DNA from: Chitinophagales bacterium
Lineage (GTDB): Bacteria > Bacteroidota > Bacteroidia > Chitinophagales > Chitinophagaceae
Assembly: GCA_015654495.1 (NCBI GenBank)
Contig: JAATGW010000090.1
Span: 1-39,273, forward strand
Length of the DNA: 39,273 nt
Direction: 5' to 3'
Below are positions 1 through 8,897 of the stretch, in pieces (positions within the stretch are counted from its first letter, which is position 1; every line of letters begins with the position of its first letter). The notes under the pieces are model-generated. The model made no database searches. It saw only the letters and a list, made by a program, of their open reading frames with translations, and was not told where the DNA came from. The position numbers and the translations under genes are program-made.

Positions 1-605
1 AACGGTAATAAGAGCGTTTTACTAATGACATTGTCGAAATTAAACAGGAACAAGATTTTCATCAAAATACAAAATCTTAGCTCATATGACTTCATCAGCA
101 GGCCCTAAATAGCGTACGCACTCTTTGCCAGCCTGTTCGTGTCTTCGCCTTCTTCACCATTTTGTCAGATATTAATTATCGATAATATAAAAGGCTGCAA
201 AAAATCCTTTCCGGAACATTAATGTTTACGGTTTACGGAAAAAGAGGGCAGCTGGCATGCAGCTACTGGATTAGTCGGAACTTCCGGAAGGCGAACCAGA
301 TATTGCCATCTTAATCGCGGCAATTAGAACGATTGTCGAAAATTAAATAAAAAGTGATGAGTTTATACAAGCAGGCATCAGTCCGGTCGTTATAGGGAAA
401 ACCACCCCCCTTGGAGAAATACAGCCAATCCCAACCATTTATTAAAAAAAATTATGGTTCACAGATAATTTTTTCAATTATCATTTTGCTGATCTGTGTA
501 AAAATCAGTGCACTTTGCTATTGGATCCTTAAAACGATCTGATTTTCTTTTCAGGGTTTCTGTGATAAATTTCGGTGGAAATCCCCGCCGGACGGGGAAA
601 ATATT
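1..605. other. Gene-free stretch at the left edge
   Basis: I see no convincing gene in this stretch. The longest readings are about 30 codons, without a plausible start or a recognisable family. One is a plus-strand run reading EGEPDIAILIAAIRTIVEN before a stop near 345, which could be a decayed coding remnant. The last 25 bases hold a GC-rich hairpin that probably terminates the leftward operon ending at 606. Confidence 0.5.
582..598 (-). terminator. Hairpin just after the LytTR operon
   Basis: TCCCCG and CGGGGA form a 6-bp GC stem around a 5-base loop, starting 8 bases past the stop codon of the leftward response regulator gene. Read on the minus strand, the stem is followed only by a short ATTT, so the uridine tract is weak. 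The position fits a terminator, but efficiency is uncertain. Confidence 0.45.
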
Positions 606-1346
606 TTAAGATTCCAGGGCTTCTTTCAATCTTACAAGGCCGCTTCGGCTTACAGGAACCTTTACACCGGATTTAAGAACGATTATATAATTGTCCTTCT
701 CATAAGGTTCGAGTTTTGCAATTTCCGCGAGGTTGACAATATAGGAGCGATGGGTTCGCAGAAATTTATTGGCATCCAGCAGTTTTTCAAAATGACTCAT
801 GGTCCTGTTTTTTAACCATGCACCTTTTTGAGTATGTATTTTAACGAAATCATCTGCTGCCTCGAGGTAATGAATATCATGTGTGGGAATTATGATTACA
901 GAGGTTCCCGATCTTACAACGATGCGTTCTTTCTGCTGCGGTGAGTGGGCGGCTGTGTCGAGTATCGCCGGATTAAATCTGGACTCTTTTGCGAATTGCT
1001 GCAATTGCCATTTCTGCATCGCCTGATCAAATCTTGTTTTACTGAAAGGCTTCAATAGATAATCTGTAGCATGCAGATCAAAGGCTTTTATAGCAAATTC
1101 ATCAAAGGCGGTTGTAAAAATTACAGCCGGTTTATGATCAAGCAATTCCAGCATTTCAAATCCATTGATCTTTGGCATTTGTATATCGAGAAAAATAAGG
1201 TCGGGCTGATGCAATTGAATTGCTTTTATTCCTTCAAGGCCATTATCACATTCTTCAACAATTTCGGTTTCAGGAAATGAAGACAGGTATTCCCGGACCA
1301 GACTCCGTGCGAGCGGTTCATCATCGATCAGTACAACTTTTGTCAT
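606..1346 (-). CDS. LytTR-family response regulator
   Basis: This is a 246-residue DNA-binding response regulator. Residues 1-120 form a receiver domain with the acidic pair in LIDDEP, the phospho-acceptor Asp54 in LIFLDIQMP, a Thr in IFTTAF and Lys99 in YLLKPF. Residues about 140-245 form a LytTR domain, seen in VRSGTSVIIIPTHDIHYLEA, FLRTHRSYIVNL and VPVSRS. Its ATG overlaps the stop of the upstream LytS-type kinase gene by four bases (ATGA), so the two are translationally coupled and almost certainly cognate. It is the last gene of a four-gene leftward operon with a LiaF-like membrane protein. The target promoters are not evident; autoregulation of the operon is a reasonable guess only. Confidence 0.93.
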   Translation of the reverse strand: MTKVVLIDDEPLARSLVREYLSSFPETEIVEECDNGLEGIKAIQLHQPDLIFLDIQMPKINGFEMLELLDHKPAVIFTTAFDEFAIKAFDLHATDYLLKPFSKTRFDQAMQKWQLQQFAKESRFNPAILDTAAHSPQQKERIVVRSGTSVIIIPTHDIHYLEAADDFVKIHTQKGAWLKNRTMSHFEKLLDANKFLRTHRSYIVNLAEIAKLEPYEKDNYIIVLKSGVKVPVSRSGLVRLKEALES

Positions 1347-2389
1347 GCCTGAGGTATTATGATTGATGTAATAAACAAAAGATCCTGCTGCGTTATTTTT
1401 AAAAGGTCTGTTCTCGCAAAAAGCAAATATAATCTCCGTTCCACAGAGCTCAATCCGAATCCTGTACCTGCACGCGTTCCGGCAGTTTCCGGGTCGAAAG
1501 GGTTACATACTGTTATGACTAATTGCTGATCCGTTTTTACAGCCCTGATCTCAATATTTACTTTGTCAGTGGTATCGTATACGCCATATTTGATTGCATT
1601 CTCCACCACCGGTTGCAATAGCAGTGCAGGAATTTTAAGGTGTCGGGCATCTTCAGCCAATTCAATAGTGGCACTCAGCCGATGCCCGAATCTCAATTTT
1701 TCTATTGAAAGGTATAATTCAAGTTCTCTGAATTCTTCTTCAGCTGAAGCCATCTGTTCATTCTCTCTTTTAACTGTACTACGGAGAAAATCACTGAGAT
1801 GTTCAATCATAGTTCTTGCCTGCCCGGGATCGCGGGTTACAAGGGCGCTGATAGAGTTAAGACTGTTAAATAGAAAATGAGGCTGGAGTTGCTGCCTCAG
1901 TCTTAATAATTCGGCTTCGCGCGCAAGCTTTTCAGCATCAGATTTTCTACGCAATTGCAGTTCATTTTCTTCGAGTGTGCGCCTCAGTACAAATATCAAA
2001 GTCACACAACCAAGTATGAGCAAGCCTATTCCGATTCGTATTGCCGCAGTATAGTCAAAAAAACCCGCATCAAATATGTTCCTGTTATTTGCCGCCAGCA
2101 CCGCGCACCTGCTGATCAGGTACCAAAGAAATACAATGGCAGCTACTATCCCAATCAGATTCACATAACTTCCTTGCCCGGGTAAATAGTGTTTGAGAAG
2201 ATTTACGAGCAGGATCGCCGCAACTATCAATAGGAAATTGCTGATAAAACTGTCAGTAATGGCTAACCGTAAAGGTATACCTGCCGAGTGCATTACCCAG
2301 GCATAGGCCATTGCCCAGATCAGCCAGACACCGGTAATCAGGGAAAAAATTTTCCTGTTGCCCGAAAAAACCGGGTTAGTGGAAGCCAT
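1343..2389 (-). CDS. LytS-type sensor histidine kinase
   Basis: This 348-residue membrane kinase has about four transmembrane helices in residues 15-135, then a short coiled coil (EENELQLRRKSDAEKLAREA). Next comes the His_kinase domain with the phospho-acceptor motif LQPHFLFNSLNSIS and an HATPase_c domain with the N-box LQPVVENAIKYGV and the G-box GTGFGLSSV. There is no large extracytoplasmic domain, so it probably senses something in the membrane or through a membrane partner. It overlaps the preceding DUF4288 gene by one base (TGATG) and the following LytTR regulator gene by four bases. The natural partner sensor is the LiaF-like protein encoded first in the operon; that link is inferred from gene order. 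Confidence 0.93.
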   Translation of the reverse strand: MASTNPVFSGNRKIFSLITGVWLIWAMAYAWVMHSAGIPLRLAITDSFISNFLLIVAAILLVNLLKHYLPGQGSYVNLIGIVAAIVFLWYLISRCAVLAANNRNIFDAGFFDYTAAIRIGIGLLILGCVTLIFVLRRTLEENELQLRRKSDAEKLAREAELLRLRQQLQPHFLFNSLNSISALVTRDPGQARTMIEHLSDFLRSTVKRENEQMASAEEEFRELELYLSIEKLRFGHRLSATIELAEDARHLKIPALLLQPVVENAIKYGVYDTTDKVNIEIRAVKTDQQLVITVCNPFDPETAGTRAGTGFGLSSVERRLYLLFARTDLLKITQQDLLFITSIIIPQA

Positions 2390-2745
2390 CAGAAAATATC
2401 AAGTATTCGGTGTTTAATATTCTGGCGGAGTGATTCTGCCCGTTTGTGTGTTATCTGCTCATACAGGGCACCATTCTCCTGTTCTTTCAATGATGAATGA
2501 ATTTCAGCTCCGTCAATCATTTTATTCAACTGATATATTTCAGAAACGTTAATAAATTTCCAGTGTACAACCGCACCGATTGCTCCATTGCTGCTGCTTT
2601 CATTTATTCCAATCTGTTTTGCTTTTTCCAGAGCACTATTGGCATCGTCAGAAAATACAAGCCTCAGCTGTTCTTCGAACTGAGCTTTGTGTTCACTGAT
2701 TCCACATTGAATTCTATAAACCATTTTTACCAGGTACCAGTTCAT
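2389..2745 (-). CDS. DUF4288 domain protein
   Basis: This small soluble protein of 118 residues matches the DUF4288 pattern: it opens MNWYLVKMVYRI, has a central stretch with regularly spaced acidic residues and lysines, and a conserved WKFINVSEIYQL segment. It has no signal peptide and no membrane segment, so it should be cytoplasmic. The family has no established function. It lies 10 bases after the LiaF-like gene and overlaps the histidine kinase start by one base. It is therefore co-expressed with a two-component system, where it could be an adaptor or modulator; that role is inference from position only. Confidence 0.75.
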   Translation of the reverse strand: MNWYLVKMVYRIQCGISEHKAQFEEQLRLVFSDDANSALEKAKQIGINESSSNGAIGAVVHWKFINVSEIYQLNKMIDGAEIHSSLKEQENGALYEQITHKRAESLRQNIKHRILDIF

Positions 2746-2755
2746 ATGCTTTGTT

Positions 2756-3571
2756 TCAACGGTTAAAGCTTTTTATTTCAATTCCGCCGAACATGCAGAA
2801 ACCCTGGAGAACAAGGGTTTTTTCGGGTACAACTGATAGCGAAGAAAACTGTCGCCTGTCTTCTATACCTCCGAAAATGGAAACAACCTCTGATTTGATT
2901 TCCCAGGAAGAAGGGATAATTAGTTTAGTTCCGCCAAACAAACAAACTGCTTCAACCACCACCTTGTGATTGAAATCGGCATGCATCAGATTTATATCGG
3001 CCCCTCCGAATATGGTTACAATTTCACCGCCTTTGAAATTTTTAGACATGATATACTTCCGCACATTTCCGAAGATAGACGCTACATCAAGTACATTTTC
3101 TGTAGCATTAATATCCGGTATAGGCCCTGTCTTTGTATCAGCAGTTTCTGTTGGGGCTTCACCTGTTTCAGCCCTCACCCCAAAATCATCAATATTATCA
3201 TTGGAAGGAGGTATCGGATCAACAGTAACTTTATTGGTTTTTGAGCGGGTCAGAATCATAAATCCAATTCCGAGAAAAATTACAGGGAGTATAAATTTTC
3301 CAAGATGCAGATCAGGAATGACGTCATCAGCAAGAAAAAATACTCCGATAGCAACAAGTACCAGCCATGTACGGTTGCGGAATCCATCTTTGGCTCCGAT
3401 GAAAATTCCTACCAGGATCAGGATCATTTCCCATTGAAGAATCCAGTCAGGAAAGTAAAATCCGAGTTTCGCAAGAAAAATTACTCCGCCCACAATCAGG
3501 AATGGAATTGCCACCCATCGGGGATTACGTTCTCTGAGCCGCCTGCGTGTATGCTTATAATCATTGTCCAT
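2756..3571 (-). CDS. LiaF-like membrane protein with toastrack-type C-terminal domain
   Basis: In this 271-residue protein, residues about 18-110 form four hydrophobic helices (for example WVAIPFLIVGGVIFLAKLGF and FILPVIFLGIGFMIL), as in the LiaI/LiaF N-terminal region. An acidic Pro/Thr-rich linker follows. The C-terminal domain has four FGG beta turns (TIFGGADINL, CLFGGTKLII, SIFGGIEDRR, CMFGGIEIKS), typical of the LiaF C-terminal 'cell wall-active antibiotics response' fold. In Firmicutes, LiaF restrains the LiaS kinase and reports envelope damage. Here the gene opens an operon with DUF4288, a LytS-type kinase and a LytTR regulator, so an analogous envelope-stress role is likely. The ATG used gives an intact N terminus. 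Confidence 0.8.
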   Translation of the reverse strand: MDNDYKHTRRRLRERNPRWVAIPFLIVGGVIFLAKLGFYFPDWILQWEMILILVGIFIGAKDGFRNRTWLVLVAIGVFFLADDVIPDLHLGKFILPVIFLGIGFMILTRSKTNKVTVDPIPPSNDNIDDFGVRAETGEAPTETADTKTGPIPDINATENVLDVASIFGNVRKYIMSKNFKGGEIVTIFGGADINLMHADFNHKVVVEAVCLFGGTKLIIPSSWEIKSEVVSIFGGIEDRRQFSSLSVVPEKTLVLQGFCMFGGIEIKSFNR

Positions 3572-3685
3572 ACTGTCTGTTTTTATCGAAACTACTCATG
3601 CAAACTACTAAGTCAAATGGCTAAAAGGTAAATAGTATCGTGCGACTCGGTAAGTGGCTGATCAGAGGCGGCGAATGAATCAGGA

Positions 3686-5341
3686 TCAGCTCAAAGCTGT
3701 ATCAATCAGCTTAAAATCGTCGCCATCAAATAGCCCTTTATCGCTGAGTTTAAGATGCGGGATTACCAGAAGCGCCATAAAAGACAGTGTCATGAAAGGA
3801 GCTGAAAGAGAGGAACCCGCTGATTTGGCTTCTTTATCAATCAGGGTATATTGCTGTGCTACCAGGTATCCGTCTTCAAAACTCATAAGGCCTGCAACCG
3901 GGAGTGGCAGCAACATTTCAATATTATCATTCACACAACTGATTCCACCTTCAGTAGCAATAATCATGTTTACAGCCTTGCAGATACTTTCATCATCAAC
4001 TCCAACTGCAACTATATTATGTGAATCATGAGCTACGGATGAAGCCAGGGCGCCGCTTTTCAATCCGAAATTTCTAATGAATGCTTTTGCAACAGGCGCT
4101 TCAAAGTAGCGGTTTACTACAACAATTTTCAATACGTCTTCAGCAGTATCACTAACCCAGCAGCCATCGCTTAATAATGGTTTTGCATTTAGTTTTCCCG
4201 TTACCAGCTGCCCGTCCATTGCTTCTATTACCGGCAACTCATAAACACCACCGGTTGCGGGTATTTTAAACTCATCCATTTCTTTTATTGAACAATGAAA
4301 AAAGTTTATCCGCGCTGAAGGCGCCGGAGCTGGTTCAAGAAGTGATTTTCCGATGGAAGCTACGCAGATCCCATCGATCCATGTTTCAAGTACCTGAAAA
4401 GAAACAAGATCTTTTACCAGGATAAAATCAGCCGGATCTCCCACTTTGAGTAAACCCGTTTCAAGTTTATAATGAATATGGGGATTTATACATGCAGCCC
4501 GGATAACATCATAAACATTTATTCCTTTTGCAACTGCTCTTGCACATAACTGATTGATATGCCCATCAACCAAACTGTCAGGATGCTTGTCATCGCTGCA
4601 GAACATGATTTCATGCGGATGAGTTCGCAACAAAGGAATCAAAGCTTCAAAATTTTTTGCTGCACTTCCTTCCCGTATCAGAATTTTCATTCCGTATTGG
4701 AGTTTTTCCAAAGCTTCTTCTGCTGTAAAACATTCGTGATCTGTACTTATACCACGATTGATATAGGTTATTGCAGCCTCCCCACGTAAGCCCGGCGCAT
4801 GACCGTCAACAGGTTTCCCCCTTTTTCTGGCGGCTTCAATTTTTTTCAAAACCTCCGGATCGCCTTGCAACGCGCCAGGGAAATTCATCATCTCACTCAG
4901 GTATTTTATTTCCGGGAGGTCCAGCAACTTTTCTACCGCGGATGCATCAAGCGACGCGCCTGCTGTTTCAAATAAAGTAGCAGGCACGCAACTGGGTGCA
5001 CCAAAATAGAATTTAAATGGTGTGGCCCGGCTGTTTTCGATCATGAACTTTACACCATCCATTCCGCAAACATTAGCTATTTCATGCGGATCGCTGATGG
5101 TGGCAATGGTGCCATGAACAACAGCCAGCCTCGCAAACTCTGCCGGCACCAGCATGGAACTTTCGATGTGGATATGACTGTCAATAAATCCAGGTAAAAT
5201 GAAGGGAAGATCGGAATGAATTTCCTGATCGGGAAGAGGCTTAATTTCAAGGATCTTACCTTCACCGACAGTAATCGTAGATGCCCTGGTTGTACGCGTA
5301 AAACAGTCCACCAGCATTCCCTGAATTTTCAGGTTGGCCAT
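3686..5341 (-). CDS. ade: Adenine deaminase
   Basis: This 551-residue amidohydrolase is close to the usual size of bacterial adenine deaminases, which convert adenine to hypoxanthine and ammonia (EC 3.5.4.2) in purine salvage. The metal-binding HxH lies in LPGFIDSHIHIESSM (His56, His58). Family signatures follow in order: TISDPHEIANVCG, GKPVDGHAPGL, GISTDHECFTAEEA and FCSDDKHPDSL. The C-terminal domain carries the conserved VAHDSHNIVAVG. The protein is cytoplasmic. The gene is monocistronic, lying 114 bases upstream of the LiaF operon on the same strand and divergent from the secreted LolA-like gene. No frameshift or missing catalytic residue was noticed. Confidence 0.96.
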   Translation of the reverse strand: MANLKIQGMLVDCFTRTTRASTITVGEGKILEIKPLPDQEIHSDLPFILPGFIDSHIHIESSMLVPAEFARLAVVHGTIATISDPHEIANVCGMDGVKFMIENSRATPFKFYFGAPSCVPATLFETAGASLDASAVEKLLDLPEIKYLSEMMNFPGALQGDPEVLKKIEAARKRGKPVDGHAPGLRGEAAITYINRGISTDHECFTAEEALEKLQYGMKILIREGSAAKNFEALIPLLRTHPHEIMFCSDDKHPDSLVDGHINQLCARAVAKGINVYDVIRAACINPHIHYKLETGLLKVGDPADFILVKDLVSFQVLETWIDGICVASIGKSLLEPAPAPSARINFFHCSIKEMDEFKIPATGGVYELPVIEAMDGQLVTGKLNAKPLLSDGCWVSDTAEDVLKIVVVNRYFEAPVAKAFIRNFGLKSGALASSVAHDSHNIVAVGVDDESICKAVNMIIATEGGISCVNDNIEMLLPLPVAGLMSFEDGYLVAQQYTLIDKEAKSAGSSLSAPFMTLSFMALLVIPHLKLSDKGLFDGDDFKLIDTALS

Positions 5342-5403
5342 ATATTTTTTTTAAAGAGACTGAAGGTAAGGATTAATGGAATCGTCCTATTAAAACCGAT
5401 TCC

Positions 5404-5411
5404 TATATTTG
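5404..5411 (+). promoter_or_regulatory. Bacteroidota-type -7 box (TATATTTG)
   Basis: TATATTTG matches the Bacteroidota TAnnTTTG -7 consensus exactly and lies 81 bases before the ATG of the LolA-like gene. No TTG -33 element sits at the expected 17-23-base spacing, so this is a partial match. Confidence 0.35.
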
Positions 5412-5492
5412 AGCCCGGAAATCTGCCGGAACACAGCAGCCGATTTGCACAGAACAATTTGAGATTGACTTTTTAAATTATAAACAAAACAC

Positions 5493-6206
5493 ATGAAAGC
5501 ATTAAAATCTGCTTGCGTTGCATTGATCACCCTGTTCTTTTTTTCCTCTCTCAGCGCTCAAACAGTTGATGAGATTGTAACTAAACACATCGCCGCGATA
5601 GGTGGCGCAGCGAACTGGAAAAAAATAAACACATTGAAAATGGAGGCCAATATTAATGTTCAGGGTAACGACATACCGGTGGTGATTTATCAGGTGAACA
5701 ATAAGGCTACTAAAAGTGAAATCATTTTTCAGGGAACAAATAACTATAACATTATTACAACTGAAGGTGGATGGAAATTTTTCCCGATCATGGGTCAGGC
5801 AGCCCCGGAAGCAATGACTGAAGATGAAGTTAAAGCCGGTCAGAACCAGCTTGATATTCAGGGAGAGCTTCTCGATTATAAAACTAAAGGCCACAAAGTA
5901 GAATTGCTGGGAAAAGACACACTTGACGGGAACGAAGCATTTAAACTGAAAGTAACCCGTAAAAACGGCTCTGAAGCTACCTATTTCATCGATGCCAAAT
6001 CATTTTATATGGTTCGTGCAATGGCCAAAGTAAAAGCAAACGGTCAGGAAATAGAGCAGACTTCTTTGATGAGCAATTTTCAGAAACTTCCCGAGGGGAT
6101 AGTCCTTCCTTTTACTTTAGAAGGCGTTGGTCCGGCACCAATTGTGATTTCCAAAGTTGAAGTGAATCCAAAAATTGATGATGCCGTTTTCAAAGTAACT
6201 CAATAG
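5493..6206 (+). CDS. Secreted LolA-like (outer-membrane lipoprotein-sorting-type) protein
   Basis: This 237-residue protein has a clear Sec signal peptide (MKALKSACVALITLFFFSS, cut after SLSAQ). The mature part is predominantly beta and resembles the LolA/LolB-like half-barrel proteins of Bacteroidota that open VDEIVTKHIAAIGG. Later segments such as GKDTLDGNEAFKLKVTRKNG and ATYFIDAKSFYMVRA fit this group. It has no catalytic motif and no lipobox cysteine, so a periplasmic carrier or binding role is most likely, but the ligand is unknown. It is a single gene with a TATATTTG box 81 bases upstream and a strong terminator 17 bases downstream. Confidence 0.7.
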   Translation: MKALKSACVALITLFFFSSLSAQTVDEIVTKHIAAIGGAANWKKINTLKMEANINVQGNDIPVVIYQVNNKATKSEIIFQGTNNYNIITTEGGWKFFPIMGQAAPEAMTEDEVKAGQNQLDIQGELLDYKTKGHKVELLGKDTLDGNEAFKLKVTRKNGSEATYFIDAKSFYMVRAMAKVKANGQEIEQTSLMSNFQKLPEGIVLPFTLEGVGPAPIVISKVEVNPKIDDAVFKVTQ

Positions 6207-6223
6207 GAGATTTATTTTAATCT

Positions 6224-6252
6224 AAAAGCCCGGTGATTCGCCGGGCTTTTTT
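6224..6252. terminator. Bidirectional rho-independent terminator
   Basis: AAAAGCCCGG and CCGGGCTTTT form a perfect 10-bp stem around a 7-base loop, with T runs on both strands. It sits between the convergent LolA-like and hybrid kinase genes, 17 and 4 bases from their stops, and can serve both. Confidence 0.93.
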
Positions 6253-6256
6253 GTAC

Positions 6257-8410
6257 TTAACCATATTTGAATTTCTGTAACTGATCATACGCAGTTAGCT
6301 GCAGAATTTTTTTCCTCAATTCTTCAGGCCTGAAGGGTTTGGGTATAAAATCGGTGAATCCCTTTTCCAGGAGATCATTGTGCATATTGTCGTAAACTGC
6401 TGCCGTAAAAGCCACAATCGGGATCGTTTTATTTCGTTTACGGATCTCCGATACTGCCTGTGCTCCGTCCATCAGCGGCATTTCAAGATCAATCAGGAGC
6501 AGATCATAGGCGTTTTCATTGAAAAGTTCCAGTGCTTTTTCACCGTTGACTGCTTCATCAACAATCACCTGCCATTTTTCTAAAAATCGCTTTGCAACAA
6601 TCATATTTACGGGATTATCTTCTGCCAGAAGAATTCTTATACCGGCAATACTTTCCGGCGCGCGCACAATTTCTTCAGCGGCAGAATTTTTTCCCGGCTT
6701 TTTAATTTTCAACGGAACGGTAAAATGAAATTCACTTCCGGCGCCGGGTGCACTTTTTACCTTGATTTCACCACCCATTTTCTCTACAATATGTTTGCTG
6801 ATGGCAAGGCCCAGTCCTGTTCCGCCGTATTTTCTTGTAGTTTCAGCATCAGCTTGTGTGAAGCTGTCAAATATCTGCCTTGTCTTTGCCGGTGAAATGC
6901 CTATGCCGGTATCTTTTACTGCGAAATAAACCACAACGGAGTTGTCTTTGACGAGTTCCTGCCTTGCAATAACTGTGATCTTCCCTTTTTCAGTGAATTT
7001 TTTTGCGTTGGACAGGAGGTTATTCAGTACCTGTTTCAGGCGCATGTCATCGCTTGTTATTTCCAGATTGAGTTCTTCATCTATTTCCAGTTCAAGCTGC
7101 ACATTGGATTTATTCATGTTGCTTTGGAAAGGTTGAACCGTTGAAAGGAGAAATTCTTTGAGATTAAAAGGAGAATTCTCCAGTTCCATCTTACCCGCTT
7201 CGAGCTTGCTGAAATCCAGGATATCATTAACCAGTTGCAGCATATGTTCAGAAGAGTTCTTTAAAACAGACAAGAACTCATTTTGAGACTCCAGTGATTC
7301 TTCCTGCAGCAGAATATTGGATGTACCGATGATTGCATTCAGGGGTGTTCTCAGTTCATGACTCATATTACTCAGGAACCTGGATTTTACAAGGGCTGCT
7401 TTTTCAGCTTTTTCTTTAGCTTTTATTATTTCGAATTCCGCAATCTTGATTTCAGTAATATCCAGAATACTTATTTTACAATACATATCATGCTGGTGCT
7501 GAAAAGGTACAATGTTCACATATGCGAAAAACAAAACTTCATTTTCGCGAACGAAATCCATATTACCGTACCATGGTGAATTTCTTTCAAAGCGGTTATT
7601 ACGGAAACTCATAATCTGCTCCTCCACCGGGTGTCCTAAAAGTTTATCGACAGCCTGGCCAATAATTCGTTTCTTATCAGGAAATGAAAACACTTCCAAT
7701 GCGCGTATATTACAATCAGTGATCAAAAGGGAAGAAGCATTTACGATAAAAACCGCGTCGAGAGAGGTATCAAAAATGGTATCAGCCAGTTTTTTTTCTT
7801 CAAGAATTTTTTCTTCATGAGTTTCCAGCGTTTTCAGAATGAAATAAGCGAAAACAGAAGTCAGCAATAATGCCAGTGCCAGATTGGTACTGAAAAGGCC
7901 GCTGTACAGATCCTGCGGAATTTTCTGCAGATTATTCTGATATGGCGCCATAATAAAAATCATCACTGTGGTAAGCAGCGTTACCACGCTTGTGCTGATT
8001 ACTTCCTGGGCATTCTTTTTAATATCGATTACAAAAACCAATGCAAGTAATAAAGGAAAGAAAAGCAGATATTGGCCTGAACGTAATCCTTCTACATAGC
8101 TGATAACAAAGAGATATACATTCAAGGTCATGATCCCCAGCCTTTTAGCAGTGTTAAAATGACCGTCTTTGTTTACAAAAAAAGCAATGGTGAGCAGAAA
8201 GGTTCCGGCGATATTAATAATGGCACTGAAATACAGCTGATTGAAGAAATTAAACAGAAGACTGATAATGACCACGCCGAGCGCAAAACTGAGAAAGAGA
8301 TTGAGCCTCAGTATGTTCTTCCGGTTCTCCAGTGAGGTGTTTTCCCTTATGCCGCTATCTAAAATAGTTGCCCGTAAGGATAATATACTTTCTAATATGT
8401 TCGTTTTCAT
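6257..8410 (-). CDS. Hybrid sensor histidine kinase (TM-PAS-HisKA-HATPase-REC)
   Basis: This 717-residue hybrid kinase starts with six or so hydrophobic helices between residues 28 and 195. A linker helix and a PAS-like domain (TIFDTSLDAVFIVNASSLL, then FFAYVNIVPF) follow. The HisKA box SRFLSNMSHELRTPLNAIIG contains the phospho-histidine. The HATPase_c domain has NNLLSNAKKFTEKG, DTGIGI and KYGGTGLGLAI. The C-terminal receiver has LLAEDNPVN, the phospho-Asp in LLLIDLEMPLMDG and Lys in FIPKPF. Such kinases pass phosphate from His to their own Asp and on to an HPt protein. An HPt gene and a LytTR regulator gene are encoded divergently 82 bases away, giving a complete relay. The signal sensed is unknown. 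Confidence 0.95.
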   Translation of the reverse strand: MKTNILESILSLRATILDSGIRENTSLENRKNILRLNLFLSFALGVVIISLLFNFFNQLYFSAIINIAGTFLLTIAFFVNKDGHFNTAKRLGIMTLNVYLFVISYVEGLRSGQYLLFFPLLLALVFVIDIKKNAQEVISTSVVTLLTTVMIFIMAPYQNNLQKIPQDLYSGLFSTNLALALLLTSVFAYFILKTLETHEEKILEEKKLADTIFDTSLDAVFIVNASSLLITDCNIRALEVFSFPDKKRIIGQAVDKLLGHPVEEQIMSFRNNRFERNSPWYGNMDFVRENEVLFFAYVNIVPFQHQHDMYCKISILDITEIKIAEFEIIKAKEKAEKAALVKSRFLSNMSHELRTPLNAIIGTSNILLQEESLESQNEFLSVLKNSSEHMLQLVNDILDFSKLEAGKMELENSPFNLKEFLLSTVQPFQSNMNKSNVQLELEIDEELNLEITSDDMRLKQVLNNLLSNAKKFTEKGKITVIARQELVKDNSVVVYFAVKDTGIGISPAKTRQIFDSFTQADAETTRKYGGTGLGLAISKHIVEKMGGEIKVKSAPGAGSEFHFTVPLKIKKPGKNSAAEEIVRAPESIAGIRILLAEDNPVNMIVAKRFLEKWQVIVDEAVNGEKALELFNENAYDLLLIDLEMPLMDGAQAVSEIRKRNKTIPIVAFTAAVYDNMHNDLLEKGFTDFIPKPFRPEELRKKILQLTAYDQLQKFKYG

Positions 8411-8492
8411 TCCCGGAATCCTTGGTTGTCAATTAGAAACGATTGTGTAAAGACCAGATGAAAACGCTATTATAAACCGAAAATTGTGACTT

Positions 8493-8897
8493 ATGTTGAA
8501 GGGAAGACAGCAGGAGAACTACCAGTTTTCCATACATTTTGATCAGCAGTTTCTCACGGAGTTATACGGCGATGATATGAGATCAGCAGAAGAAGTATTT
8601 CAATCTTCGATTATTCAGATCCACCAGGAACTGGAAGTAGCAGAAACGCTTTTTAAAAAAGGGAATATTACCGAGGTGAGGAAGATCTTTCATCGTATCA
8701 AACCCCTGTTTGGATATGTAGGATTGCTACCTGTGCAGGACTATATACAGACTTTTGAAGATAACTGTATTCATTTCCGTGAAATAGAGGGTCTGGCACT
8801 GGCATTCGAAAATCTGAAAGTTATTATTCTTGACGCTTCAACAAAAATCAGCGAAGAAAAAAACAGACTTGGCGATTATAATAAACGGCGGGCATGA
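8493..8897 (+). CDS. HPt (histidine phosphotransfer) protein
   Basis: This 134-residue, mostly helical, cytoplasmic protein carries the HPt core motif FHRIKPLFGYVGL (HxxKxxxGxxG), with the probable phospho-acceptor at His67. HPt proteins shuttle phosphate between the receiver of a hybrid kinase and a terminal response regulator. The gene is divergent from a hybrid kinase gene and overlaps the start of a LytTR regulator gene by four bases (ATGA), so all three relay components are encoded together. There is no DNA-binding or catalytic domain. Homology is clear only around the motif, as is usual for this poorly conserved family. Confidence 0.88.
   Translation: MLKGRQQENYQFSIHFDQQFLTELYGDDMRSAEEVFQSSIIQIHQELEVAETLFKKGNITEVRKIFHRIKPLFGYVGLLPVQDYIQTFEDNCIHFREIEGLALAFENLKVIILDASTKISEEKNRLGDYNKRRA

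Noticed and set aside
195-455. Possible decayed gene in the left-edge gap
   Set aside because: Short readings (EGEPDIAILIAAIRTIVEN and DEFIQAGISPVVIGKTTPLG) are open for only 20-30 codons in different frames, and I could not tie them to a family.
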